From positions 186,001-250,000 of the forward strand of contig JAFIGY010000012.1 in NCBI GenBank assembly GCA_017849435.1: 64,000 nucleotides of DNA. The letters run 5' to 3'. The stretch comes from Chitinophaga niabensis. Lineage in GTDB: Bacteria > Bacteroidota > Bacteroidia > Chitinophagales > Chitinophagaceae. Numbering within the stretch: position 1 is the stretch's first letter; the number at the start of each line of letters is the position of its first letter. The notes beneath the pieces are model-generated. The model was not told the origin of the DNA, did not search any database, and was given only the letters and a program-made list of their open reading frames with translations. The position numbers were made by a program, and so were the translations under genes. Shown here in pieces: positions 51,618-60,333 of this stretch.

Positions 51618-52742
51618 ATGATGATACATCGTATTTGGGAATTGATGGGACGAAAACTGGCCGGTGAAGCGTCACCGGAAGAGCTGCGGGAGCTGGAGGG
51701 CTTGTTGCGCGCCCATCCCGATCAGCATTTTCCGGCCGAAACGATCACCCGGTTGTGGGAACAGGCCCGCGCGACCTCGGCCGATGCGGAGTCCGCCGCT
51801 GCCCATGTGCGGCATATCCTGCGTATGCAGCAGAAGGGCATTCCCATCGGGCAGGTAACAGAAGATGATCATGTGGCGTATCTGCTCGAAGAGCATCCGA
51901 AGAGAAAAGTATACCGGTATATGTGGATGGCAGCAGCCGGACTGTTGTTGCTGACAGCGGCAGCATGGTGGTTGTTTCTTCTCCCGCAGGAAAACCAACA
52001 CAAAGTACTGGCAGGCCGTAGTGCCGCGAATGAAGTATCTACCCGCAACGGCTCCAGGACCCGCATTCAGCTTCCGGATGGCACCCATGTATGGCTGAAT
52101 GCCGGCAGCAAACTCTCCTACGATAAGAACTTTGGAAACGGACTCCGGGAAGTAACCCTCACCGGGGAAGCATTTTTTGACGTGGAAAAAGATGCGGAAG
52201 CACCTTTCATTATCCATACCGCCAAGATCGATGTGAAAGTGCTCGGCACCACTTTTAATATTAAGTCTTATCCAAATGACAGAACCACCGAAGCCACCCT
52301 TATCGGAGGCGTTATCGAAGCCTCGCTGCGGGACCGGCCGGATGAAAAGATCCGGTTACGCCCTTCGGAGAAAATCGTTGTGATCAATGAAACATCGTCT
52401 TTTGAACATCTGCCCGCAGGCAAAACCGCCCGGCAGCGGGCGGAAGCTCCGATCCTCAGCGTACAGCGGCTTACGTACTACAAACCGGAAAGCGATATCA
52501 TCGTAGAAACCTCCTGGATCGACAATAAACTGGTATTCCGCGAAGAATCCTTTGCCGAACTGGCACTGCAAATGGAACGCTGGTACGGTGTGACGATACA
52601 ATTCCGGAACAAGGCAATAAAAGAACTCAGGTTTACGGGAATATTTGAAAGTGAAACTATTCAACAAGCATTGAACGCCCTGAAAATGACAGCAGCTTTT
52701 AATTACAATATTCAGGGCAACGTTGTGATTATCGACCAATAA
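51618..52742 (+). CDS. fecR: FecR family anti-sigma factor
   Basis: A 374-residue inner-membrane regulator. Residues 1-100 are the cytoplasmic anti-sigma part (IWELMGRKLAGEASPEELRELEGLL). One membrane helix lies at 101-122 (YMWMAAAGLLLLTAAAWWLFLL). The periplasmic part starts with the FecR domain (about 140-245, RTRIQLPDGTHVWLNAGSKLSYDKNF and LTGEAFFDVEKDAEAPFIIHT) and ends with the DUF4974 domain (about 305-374, LVFREESFAELALQMERWYGVTI). It should hold the sigma factor until the STN domain of SusC signals. Its gene is 99 bases from the sigma gene. ATG at 51618 or 51621 may be the start. Confidence 0.95.
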   Translation: MMIHRIWELMGRKLAGEASPEELRELEGLLRAHPDQHFPAETITRLWEQARATSADAESAAAHVRHILRMQQKGIPIGQVTEDDHVAYLLEEHPKRKVYRYMWMAAAGLLLLTAAAWWLFLLPQENQHKVLAGRSAANEVSTRNGSRTRIQLPDGTHVWLNAGSKLSYDKNFGNGLREVTLTGEAFFDVEKDAEAPFIIHTAKIDVKVLGTTFNIKSYPNDRTTEATLIGGVIEASLRDRPDEKIRLRPSEKIVVINETSSFEHLPAGKTARQRAEAPILSVQRLTYYKPESDIIVETSWIDNKLVFREESFAELALQMERWYGVTIQFRNKAIKELRFTGIFESETIQQALNALKMTAAFNYNIQGNVVIIDQ

Positions 52743-52899
52743 TCTTTTTATCATGAAAAGCAGCTACAACAGCTCCTAGCTGCCTGAAGCAGAAGCGGGA
52801 AATGCGCTAACATTCCCCGCTGTGGCTAAGGTAGAAAACTTGTCCATGTTGCGAGCAGGGATACAAGTTTCCATTTATTAACCATTCAAGTTTAAATGT
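52743..52899 (+). promoter_or_regulatory. Structured leader between fecR and susC, with an 8-codon frame
   Basis: Three hairpins follow each other. GCAGCTA (52760-52766) pairs with TAGCTGC (52777-52783). AGCGGGAAATG (52794-52804) pairs with CATTCCCCGCT (52811-52821), one mismatch. AAACTTGT (52836-52843) pairs with ACAAGTTT (52863-52870). A short frame, MKSSYNSS, begins at 52753 and ends inside the first hairpin. The region could be a terminator-free attenuator or an RNA-binding protein target that sets the level of the abundant SusC protein. Confidence 0.45.
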
Positions 52900-55800
52900 A
52901 TGCAAAAATCGCTAACAGTTAGGGATGGATGTTCCCATGCGATCAAAAAAGTTCTACGAATTATGAAATTGACTACGTTGTTGATGTTGATCGGCGTGTT
53001 CTCAGTATCTGCTAACAAAGTAACCGGGCAGAACATCACATTGAAAATGCAGCAGGCAGAGATATCCCGGGTGCTGGCCGCTATCGAAAAGCAGGGCAGC
53101 TACCGCTTCCTGTACAACAATGCGCTGAAAGATATAAGAAAAAAAGTGAACATTGATGTAGCCAATTCCGGCCTTCCGGATGTAATGGACGATATCCTGC
53201 AGGGCACCGAACTCCGGTACAAGCTGATCGAGAACAATCTCGTGGTGATCCTTTCCAGCTCGGCACAACTGCAGGACATCAAAGTTACAGGTAAGGTGAC
53301 GGACAAAAGCGGTGCTCCATTGCCAGGTGTAACGGTCGCTATTAAAGGCACTACCCGCGGTACTGTCACGGATGCGGGGGGCGTTTATACGCTTACAGTA
53401 CCGGAGAAAAGTACACTGGTGGTGTCCATCATCGGTTACAGCAGGCAGGAAATTGCAGTGGACAGCCGCCCGGTGATCAATATCACCATGCAGGACGCTG
53501 TGAGTGAAATGGAACAGGTGGTGGTAGTGGGTTACGGCTCTCAAAGAAAAGTGGATGTAACAGGTTCTGTTGCGCAGCTCAAAGGAGAAGAAATATCCAA
53601 ACAACCCGCTCCCAATCCCATCAGCTCCCTGCAGGGGAAAGTTGCAGGTGTGCAGATCACGAACAGCGGCGCCCCCGGCGCTTCCCCGCAGATCAGGATC
53701 AGGGGCGTTGGTTCTGTTTACGGCGGATCGAACCCGTTGTACGTTGTAGACGGCGTATGGTATAACGATATCAGCTTCCTCAATCCTGCCGACATTGAAA
53801 ACATGAGCATACTGAAAGACGCTTCCAGCGAAGCGATCTATGGGGTGAGGGCAGCGAACGGGGTGGTGTTGATCACGACTAAAAAAGGGAAGGCCGGTCA
53901 ACTGACGGTCAATTACAACGGTTTTGTGGGATATCAGAAAGTGACCAACCAGATCAAGATGGCGAATGCGAACGAATTCGCGATACTGGTCAACGAACTG
54001 AGCGCGCAGAACGGTGGTCAGCCGATATTGAATCCTGCTGATTACGGCAAGGGGACGGACTGGTATCACCAGGTGTTGCGGAATGCGCTGATCACCAATC
54101 ACCAGATATCCATCAGCGGTGGCACGGAAAAATCCACCTATAACTTTTCGCTTGGTTATCTGAAACAGGACGGTATCGTGAAGAAGAATGACTTCACCCG
54201 TTATACCGCCAGGCTGCAAAATGATTTCCAGGTGTTCTCACCGCTGAAGCTCGGCTATACGATCACCGGGTCCGTGAATAATTCCCGCGATATCGATAAC
54301 AATATCTTCCATCAGCTGTTTGCCGCAGCACCGGTAGTGCCGGTGTATTATGCAGACGGTTCCTATGGCGATCCCAGTGACTACAACCTCGGAGACGGCG
54401 CTAACTTCAATCCGCAGGTAACGCTCGACGTTTTTAATCAGCGTTCCAAGAACTACCGGTTAACCGGTAGCGCTTACGGCGATCTGCGCTTTGCCAAACA
54501 TTTTGTTTTCCATACCAGCGTAGGCGGCGAATTCGGGCAGAACGAAGTACGCCGGTACCTGCCGGTTTACACGGCTACGCTGAAACAGCGCAATACCCAG
54601 AGCCTGCTCACCCGTACGCAGGGAGATGTGCGCAACTGGATCGTGGAAAATACGCTGACTTACGAGAACAGGTTCAGGGACCATAATGTAAAAGTACTGT
54701 TAGGCCAGTCCGCACAACGCTACCAGACCTACCAGATCACAGCCAGCGCTCCTAACGTACCGAACACCAGCGAAGGAGATATGTACCTCCGGCTGGGCAG
54801 CACAGCGGGCCGCAATGTAACCGATGAAGGGAACATCTTCACCATGGCGTCTTATTTCGGCCGGGTGAATTATTCGTATAAAGACCGGTATCTGCTGACC
54901 GCTTCTCTGCGTGCGGACGGATTCTCCATGTTCCAGGGAGATCACCTCTGGGGATACTTCCCATCCATCGGTGTGGGTTGGGTGATCTCGGAAGAAGATT
55001 TCATGAAAAACCAGCAGTTCTTCAACAATTTGAAACTGCGTGGGAGCTGGGGTAAAGTGGGGAATGCCACCGTGCCTTTCATTGTTTCCCAGTTGAAAGT
55101 GAGCCAGGATCCTTTCATGACGGCCATTTTCGGTGGCAGGGTGTATACCGGCGCGAGCATCAACTCTGTAGTACCACCCAGCACCTATTGGGAAGCCGGC
55201 GTGGGTACGGACATCGGGCTGGAAGCCGTTATGCTGGACAATCGTTTGAGTGCAGAGGTGGGTTACTATATCAAGAAAACAGAGAACGCCATTTTTGATG
55301 TGCCGATCCCGGCTTCCGTTGGTACAAGTTCCGGTGTGATCATCGCCAACCAGGCGGATTTCGAGAACCGGGGCGTTGAAATATCTCTCGGCTGGAAAGA
55401 TAAGATCGGGAAGGATTTTTCCTATTCCATCAGCGGGAACATTGGCATCAATGATAACAAAGTATTGTCCGTTTCCTCCGGCGCCAACCCCATTTATGCA
55501 GGCGGCGCGGGCGCTACCGGCGGTTCATTAACCACACGTACCATTGTGGGGCGGCCTATCGGTGAATTCTATGGATACATTATAGACGGCGTTTTCCAGA
55601 GCGATGCAGAAGCGGCCGCTTCCGCACAGCCTACCGCCAAAGCGGGCGATTTCAAATACCGCGATATCAGCGGCCCGAAAGGTACGCCTGATGGGAAAAT
55701 AGACGGTCTGGACCGTGTGCCTATCGGCAATCCCAATCCTAAATACGGCTACGGCATCAACACCAATTTCGCGTACAAACAATTTGACCTTACGCTGGAT

Positions 55801-56220
55801 TTTCAGGGTGTGGCCGGTGTGGATATCTACAATGCCAATCTCGGATTGCGTTACGGCAACGAGAACTTTACGAAGGACTTTTTTGACAAGCGCTGGCATG
55901 GTCCCGGTACTTCCAATACTTATCCTTCCGCCAACATCGGCGGGCGGGATAACTATCTTCCCAATTCCTTCTTTGTGGAGAATGGCAGCTACTTCCGGAT
56001 CAGGAACATACAGCTGGGATATACACTGCCGTCGTCTATTACCGACCGCTGGAAGATGAAAAAACTGCGCGCTTATGTGAATGCGCAGAATGCATTCAAC
56101 TTTTTCCGTTACAGGGGATTTTCTCCTGAGGTGGGAGGAACGCCTACGAATGCGGGTATCGATACAAACGTATATCCGTTGTATGCAACGTACAATTTTG
56201 GTGTAAACGTCACCTTCTAA
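52900..56220 (+). CDS. SusC/RagA transporter with N-terminal STN signalling domain
   Basis: A 1106-residue TonB-dependent glycan transporter and signal transducer. After a basic N-terminus and a membrane segment (KLTTLLMLIGVFSVSANKVTGQ, about 23-44) comes the STN domain (about 45-115, ITLKMQQAEISRVLAAIEKQGSYRFLYNN), which talks to FecR. Next are a CarboxypepD_reg-like domain (about 128-205), the plug (VVVGYGSQRKVDVTGSVA, LQGKVAGVQI, YVVDGVWYNDISFLNPADIENMSILKDASSEAIYGVRAANGVVLITT) and the barrel. The STN domain distinguishes it from the other SusC in the window. It should import oligosaccharides released by the surface enzymes encoded downstream. A structured leader precedes it. Confidence 0.96.
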   Translation: MQKSLTVRDGCSHAIKKVLRIMKLTTLLMLIGVFSVSANKVTGQNITLKMQQAEISRVLAAIEKQGSYRFLYNNALKDIRKKVNIDVANSGLPDVMDDILQGTELRYKLIENNLVVILSSSAQLQDIKVTGKVTDKSGAPLPGVTVAIKGTTRGTVTDAGGVYTLTVPEKSTLVVSIIGYSRQEIAVDSRPVINITMQDAVSEMEQVVVVGYGSQRKVDVTGSVAQLKGEEISKQPAPNPISSLQGKVAGVQITNSGAPGASPQIRIRGVGSVYGGSNPLYVVDGVWYNDISFLNPADIENMSILKDASSEAIYGVRAANGVVLITTKKGKAGQLTVNYNGFVGYQKVTNQIKMANANEFAILVNELSAQNGGQPILNPADYGKGTDWYHQVLRNALITNHQISISGGTEKSTYNFSLGYLKQDGIVKKNDFTRYTARLQNDFQVFSPLKLGYTITGSVNNSRDIDNNIFHQLFAAAPVVPVYYADGSYGDPSDYNLGDGANFNPQVTLDVFNQRSKNYRLTGSAYGDLRFAKHFVFHTSVGGEFGQNEVRRYLPVYTATLKQRNTQSLLTRTQGDVRNWIVENTLTYENRFRDHNVKVLLGQSAQRYQTYQITASAPNVPNTSEGDMYLRLGSTAGRNVTDEGNIFTMASYFGRVNYSYKDRYLLTASLRADGFSMFQGDHLWGYFPSIGVGWVISEEDFMKNQQFFNNLKLRGSWGKVGNATVPFIVSQLKVSQDPFMTAIFGGRVYTGASINSVVPPSTYWEAGVGTDIGLEAVMLDNRLSAEVGYYIKKTENAIFDVPIPASVGTSSGVIIANQADFENRGVEISLGWKDKIGKDFSYSISGNIGINDNKVLSVSSGANPIYAGGAGATGGSLTTRTIVGRPIGEFYGYIIDGVFQSDAEAAASAQPTAKAGDFKYRDISGPKGTPDGKIDGLDRVPIGNPNPKYGYGINTNFAYKQFDLTLDFQGVAGVDIYNANLGLRYGNENFTKDFFDKRWHGPGTSNTYPSANIGGRDNYLPNSFFVENGSYFRIRNIQLGYTLPSSITDRWKMKKLRAYVNAQNAFNFFRYRGFSPEVGGTPTNAGIDTNVYPLYATYNFGVNVTF

Positions 56221-56237
56221 CCCAAAATTTTTTAAAG

Positions 56238-57719
56238 ATGAAACAGTTTACCAGATCGATATATAAAGCAGCCGGAGGAATGATGCTGGCTGCATTACTG
56301 GCAGCGGGGTGTACAAGCAGCTTCCTGGAAGTGCCGCCGCAGGGCCAGCAACCGGGGCAACAGTTCTGGAAGTCGGCGGATGATGCCGCAAAAGCGGTGA
56401 ATGCGATGTATGCCAACCTGCACGAATGGAAACAGGTGGGCTTTGCTTCCATTGCCATTGAAAGTTTGGGTTCGGATGACGTGGAGAAAGGCAGTGATCT
56501 CAATGACGCCGCGTTCCTGAGCAAGTACCATGATTTCACGGTAGGACCAACAGAGGGACAGAATCTCGACTTCTGGAAGGGGCAATACCAGGAGATCAAC
56601 TTCTGCAACCAGGTGCTGGACAATGTGCCGAACATCAATATGGACGCCAACCTGAAGAACCGGTACCTCGCCGAGGCCAAATTCATCCGCGCGTTTGCAT
56701 ATTTCCGGCTGGTGCGCGCTTATGGAGATGTGCCGCTGCGATTGCAGGTACCGAAAGGAGCGGAAGAATACAACCTCGCCAGAACTCCCAAAGCACAGGT
56801 ATGGACCACCATCGAAAAAGACCTGGCAGACGCAGTGGCCGGGCTGCCGCCAAGCTACGGAGCGAATGATGTTGGTCGCGCTACAAAAGGCGCTGCGCTG
56901 GCGCTCAGCGCTAAGGTGGCCATGTATCAGCAGAAGTGGAACGATGTGCTGAATTATACCAACCAGGTGGCTACGCTGGGATACGATCTGTTCCCTAATT
57001 ATGAAAAGATGTTCCGCATCGCGAATGAAAATTGCATTGAATCCGTTTTTGAGATCCAATGTCAGTTGATACCCGGTAATCCGGATGCCTCCAATTCCCA
57101 GTATTCGGAAGTGCAGGCCGTGCGCGGCGTTCCGGGCGGCGGATGGGGCTTTAACGTACCTTCCGCGGACCTGGCGAATAATGCGTATGAAACGGGTGAT
57201 CCGCGAAGAGGGGCTACCATCATTTTCCGTGGGGAAACTACCGCGGAAGGGGATGTGATCCCGCCTTCCGTGCCCAATCCCATGTATAACAAGAAGTCAT
57301 ACGTGCCCTTCTCCCTGTTCGTCTCCGGCTACAAATCGGGCGCTGATCAGAACGTGCGGGTGATCCGTTTTGCGGAAGTATTGCTGATGAATGCAGAAGC
57401 GAACAATGAGCTGGGGAACACAGCGGATGCGCTGAAATCCCTCAACCGCGTACGCCTGCGCGCCCGCGGCGGTAACCCGAACATCCTGCCGGATGTGACC
57501 GTGACCGATAAAGCCCAGCTGCGCAACGCCATCTGGCGGGAAAGGAGAGTGGAGCTGGCCATGGAATTTGACCGCTTCTTTGACGTGATCCGCCAGGGCA
57601 GAGCCGCTGCTATCTTCGGCCCCAGAGGCTTCCAGGCGGGCAGGAATGAAATATGGCCTGTGCCGCAGAATGAAATTGATATCAGCGCGGGAAAACTGGT
57701 ACAGAACCCGGGTTATTAA
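56238..57719 (+). CDS. RagB/SusD family glycan-binding lipoprotein
   Basis: A 493-residue surface lipoprotein paired with the STN-type SusC. The lipobox is LAAGC with Cys25. TPR-type helices (FWKGQYQEINFCNQVLDNVPNI, FIRAFAYFRLVRAYGDVPLRL) and the C-terminal SusD part (VIRFAEVLLMNAEANNELGN, LRNAIWRERRVELAMEFDRFFDVIRQGRA) are intact. It lies 17 bases after susC. It should bind the polysaccharide and close over the SusC barrel. Confidence 0.96.
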   Translation: MKQFTRSIYKAAGGMMLAALLAAGCTSSFLEVPPQGQQPGQQFWKSADDAAKAVNAMYANLHEWKQVGFASIAIESLGSDDVEKGSDLNDAAFLSKYHDFTVGPTEGQNLDFWKGQYQEINFCNQVLDNVPNINMDANLKNRYLAEAKFIRAFAYFRLVRAYGDVPLRLQVPKGAEEYNLARTPKAQVWTTIEKDLADAVAGLPPSYGANDVGRATKGAALALSAKVAMYQQKWNDVLNYTNQVATLGYDLFPNYEKMFRIANENCIESVFEIQCQLIPGNPDASNSQYSEVQAVRGVPGGGWGFNVPSADLANNAYETGDPRRGATIIFRGETTAEGDVIPPSVPNPMYNKKSYVPFSLFVSGYKSGADQNVRVIRFAEVLLMNAEANNELGNTADALKSLNRVRLRARGGNPNILPDVTVTDKAQLRNAIWRERRVELAMEFDRFFDVIRQGRAAAIFGPRGFQAGRNEIWPVPQNEIDISAGKLVQNPGY

Positions 57720-57737
57720 TGTTTCAAAAAGATCATT

Positions 57738-58580
57738 ATGAAAAAGACATCTCATACATATTGGCTCACCGGATGCCTGGCCTTTGCAACCGCCTGCATC
57801 CTGCTGTCATCCTGCTATAAAGAATTCGATCCCTCCAGCTATGCCCCCAAACTCTCCATCGGCGGATATACCAGCTCTAAGGAGATCGCACCTTCCAATC
57901 TCGTGGGCTACTGGTCGTTTGACGGGAGCCTGGTAGACAGCGTTTCGAAGACCGCCGGCACCAACACCGGCACCAGCTTTACTGCCGGCGTTAAAGGCCA
58001 GGCACTGCAAGGGGCGGATAAAGGATATGTGCTCTTCACACCGGGCACTTCCATCACCGGCCTGAAAAGCTTCACCATCACTTTTTGGGTGAACAGTCCG
58101 CAGAATACGAATGGTATTGTGGGGTTAGTGAATCTGGCGAATGCCAATTCTTTTTGGGGTAACTTCGACCTCTTCTTTGAGAACGGAGCCACGGCGGATA
58201 AAGCGGTGTTCAAAACGCACGTGAATAACAACGGGAAAGACGCATGGCTCGGTAACTATGATGTGCCGAAGATCTGGGGTATCTGGACGAGCTTTGCCGT
58301 AACTTATAACGGTGTGGATTCGTTCAAGGTATTTGTGAACGGGTCCCGGATCGCGGTCAGCAAACAAGCGGGCTATGGTCCGCTGGTGTTCAACAACGCC
58401 ACGAAAATGGTGTTCGGCACGGTACAGTTCCAGACCACGCCAAGCCTTACTTCCGCCACCGGCAGCCAGCCCTGGGCGAGCTATCTCACCGGCGCGCTGG
58501 ATGAAGTAAGGATCTACAATACTGCCCTGAGCGAATCAGATGTGAGTGCTCTGGTGAAGCTGGAGGGCAGAGGGAAATAG
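57738..58580 (+). CDS. LamG-like jelly-roll lipoprotein
   Basis: A 280-residue lipoprotein with the lipobox LLSSC (Cys26). From about residue 55 to 275 it has a concanavalin A/laminin G-like fold: LVGYWSFDGSLVDSVSKTAGTN, FTPGTSITGLKSFTITFWVNSP, GIWTSFAVTYNGVDSFKVFVNG and LDEVRIYNTALSESDVSAL are the usual LamG strands and Trp positions. No catalytic Glu pair of GH16 type (ExDxxE) is seen, so it is probably a surface glycan-binding protein that helps SusD. The gene is 18 bases after susD and 21 before the glycoamylase-type gene. Confidence 0.88.
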   Translation: MKKTSHTYWLTGCLAFATACILLSSCYKEFDPSSYAPKLSIGGYTSSKEIAPSNLVGYWSFDGSLVDSVSKTAGTNTGTSFTAGVKGQALQGADKGYVLFTPGTSITGLKSFTITFWVNSPQNTNGIVGLVNLANANSFWGNFDLFFENGATADKAVFKTHVNNNGKDAWLGNYDVPKIWGIWTSFAVTYNGVDSFKVFVNGSRIAVSKQAGYGPLVFNNATKMVFGTVQFQTTPSLTSATGSQPWASYLTGALDEVRIYNTALSESDVSALVKLEGRGK

Positions 58581-58601
58581 TAACAACAGATTGTCCATAT
58601 A

Positions 58602-60329
58602 ATGAAAAGAAAAATGCCTGCTTTGAAAGAACCCGATCAGCACCTCTCCTTTGCGGAGAGGTTGCTTATGGGTACATGCCTGTTATTGTGCTGTATCAGT
58701 TATACCAGCTGCGGAAAAGGGAGTAGCGGAACCAATCCGCCACCGGAACCGCCACCTTCTTTCAGTTTCGTCTCCCTGAAGGTGGACGGCGTATTCAGCG
58801 GATACAACTATTACGGCACCAGCGTGAACCCGGTATTGCGGTTCTCTTTTTCGGATAAGATCGATCGCAATTCGATTGCCTCCGCTTTTTCTTTCAGCAG
58901 CAAAGCAGGCACTGCCGTGACCTTTACCAGCACACTGGAGAATGGTGATAGTGCGGTGGTGTTGAAACCTTCGTCCCCGCTCGCTTTCCTCACACCCTAC
59001 ACGGTGTCGCTGGGCACGACGCTGACGTCGCAGAAAGGCGGTAAGCTGCAATCAGGTACCAGCCTCGGTTTGCTGACGCAGATAGACAGTACGGACAAAT
59101 TTCCGGCGATATCGGATAATGATCTCCTGACGCTGGTGCAACGGCAGACGTTCAAATACTTCTGGGATTTCGGACACCCGGTGAGCGGGTTGGCGAGGGA
59201 AAGGAACACGTCCGGTGAAACGGTGACGTCCGGGGGCTCGGGGTTCGGGATCATGGCCATTGTGACCGGTGTGTCCAGGGGCTTTGTTTCCCGCGCAGAT
59301 GGATTGGCACGCATGCAAAAGATCACGGGCTTCCTGAAAAATAATGCACAGAAATTCCACGGTGCTTTTCCGCATTGGCTGAACGGTACTACGGGAGCGG
59401 TGATCCCTTTTAGCCAGAAAGACGACGGGGCTGATCTTGTGGAGACTTCCTACCTTGTAGCCGGACTCCTCACCGCGCGCCAGTTCTTCAACGGCGCAGG
59501 TACGGACGAAACTGCTCTGCGGACGGATATCAATACGATCTGCAACGGTGTGGAATGGAGCTGGTTCAGGAAGAATAATGAGAATGTGCTCTACTGGCAC
59601 TGGAGTCCTAATTATAACTGGGACATGAACCTGCCCATACGGGGATGGAACGAATGCCTCATTACTTACGTTCTGGCAGCGTCTTCCACCGCCTATTCCA
59701 TTCCAAAGATCGTATACGATAATGGCTGGACGAAGAACGGTGCATTCAGGAACGGCAGCACGTACTATGGTATCCCCTTACCCCTCGGCCCCTCTTTAGG
59801 CGGACCGCTGTTCTTTGCACATTATTCTTTCCTGGGTATCAATCCCAATGGTCTTACCGATCAGTACGCGGATTACCAGGCACAGGTAGTGAATCATACG
59901 AAGATCAATTACGCTTACTGCGTGGCCAACCCGGCAAACAACTATGGCTACAGCGACGCCTGCTGGGGATTAACGGCCAGCGATATCGCGAACGGCTATA
60001 CGGCGAGCTCCCCAACTAACGATGTAGGGGTGATCGCGCCAACGGCAGCATTGTCTTCCTTCCCCTACACACCTGCGGAATCCATGAAAGCACTTAAATT
60101 CTTTTATTACAAGCTTGGGGACAGGATATGGAAGGATTACGGGTTCACAGATGCCTTTTCCCTGAAAGACAGCTGGTTTGCAAGTTCGTTCCTGGCCATT
60201 GATCAGGGGCCTGTCATCGTGATGATCGAGAATTACCGCAGCGGGCTGATCTGGAATTTGCTGATGAGTTGCCCCGAAGTAAAAACAGGTATGCGCAATC
60301 TCGGTTTCCAAAGCGTTAATCTTAACTGA
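58602..60329 (+). CDS. GH144/glycoamylase-family lipoprotein, putative beta-1,2-glucanase
   Basis: A 575-residue lipoprotein; the likely lipobox is SYTSC with Cys37, after a longer than usual N-terminus, so a start at residue 23 is possible. Residues about 48-145 form a SbsA-type bacterial Ig-like domain (LRFSFSDKIDRNSIASAFSF). The rest is the glycoamylase-like (alpha/alpha)6 barrel: FKYFWDFGHPVSGLARERN, GGSGFGIMAIVTG, DDGADLVETSYLVAGLLTARQFF, YWHWSPNYNWDMNLPIRGWNECLITYVLAASS, YGYSDACWGLTASD and SFPYTPAESMKALKFFY. The GH144 endo-beta-1,2-glucanase known from Chitinophaga pinensis has this fold. Assignment to that activity is likely but not proved by sequence. Confidence 0.85.
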   Translation: MKRKMPALKEPDQHLSFAERLLMGTCLLLCCISYTSCGKGSSGTNPPPEPPPSFSFVSLKVDGVFSGYNYYGTSVNPVLRFSFSDKIDRNSIASAFSFSSKAGTAVTFTSTLENGDSAVVLKPSSPLAFLTPYTVSLGTTLTSQKGGKLQSGTSLGLLTQIDSTDKFPAISDNDLLTLVQRQTFKYFWDFGHPVSGLARERNTSGETVTSGGSGFGIMAIVTGVSRGFVSRADGLARMQKITGFLKNNAQKFHGAFPHWLNGTTGAVIPFSQKDDGADLVETSYLVAGLLTARQFFNGAGTDETALRTDINTICNGVEWSWFRKNNENVLYWHWSPNYNWDMNLPIRGWNECLITYVLAASSTAYSIPKIVYDNGWTKNGAFRNGSTYYGIPLPLGPSLGGPLFFAHYSFLGINPNGLTDQYADYQAQVVNHTKINYAYCVANPANNYGYSDACWGLTASDIANGYTASSPTNDVGVIAPTAALSSFPYTPAESMKALKFFYYKLGDRIWKDYGFTDAFSLKDSWFASSFLAIDQGPVIVMIENYRSGLIWNLLMSCPEVKTGMRNLGFQSVNLN

Positions 60330-60333
60330 ACAC

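Noticed and set aside
53002-54219. Minus-strand open frame of 405 codons inside the second susC gene
   Set aside because: Antisense to a well conserved STN and plug region; no family likeness.
57738-58580. Reading the LamG protein as a GH16 glucanase
   Set aside because: The fold is similar, but the ExDxxE catalytic signature is absent, so a binding role fits better.
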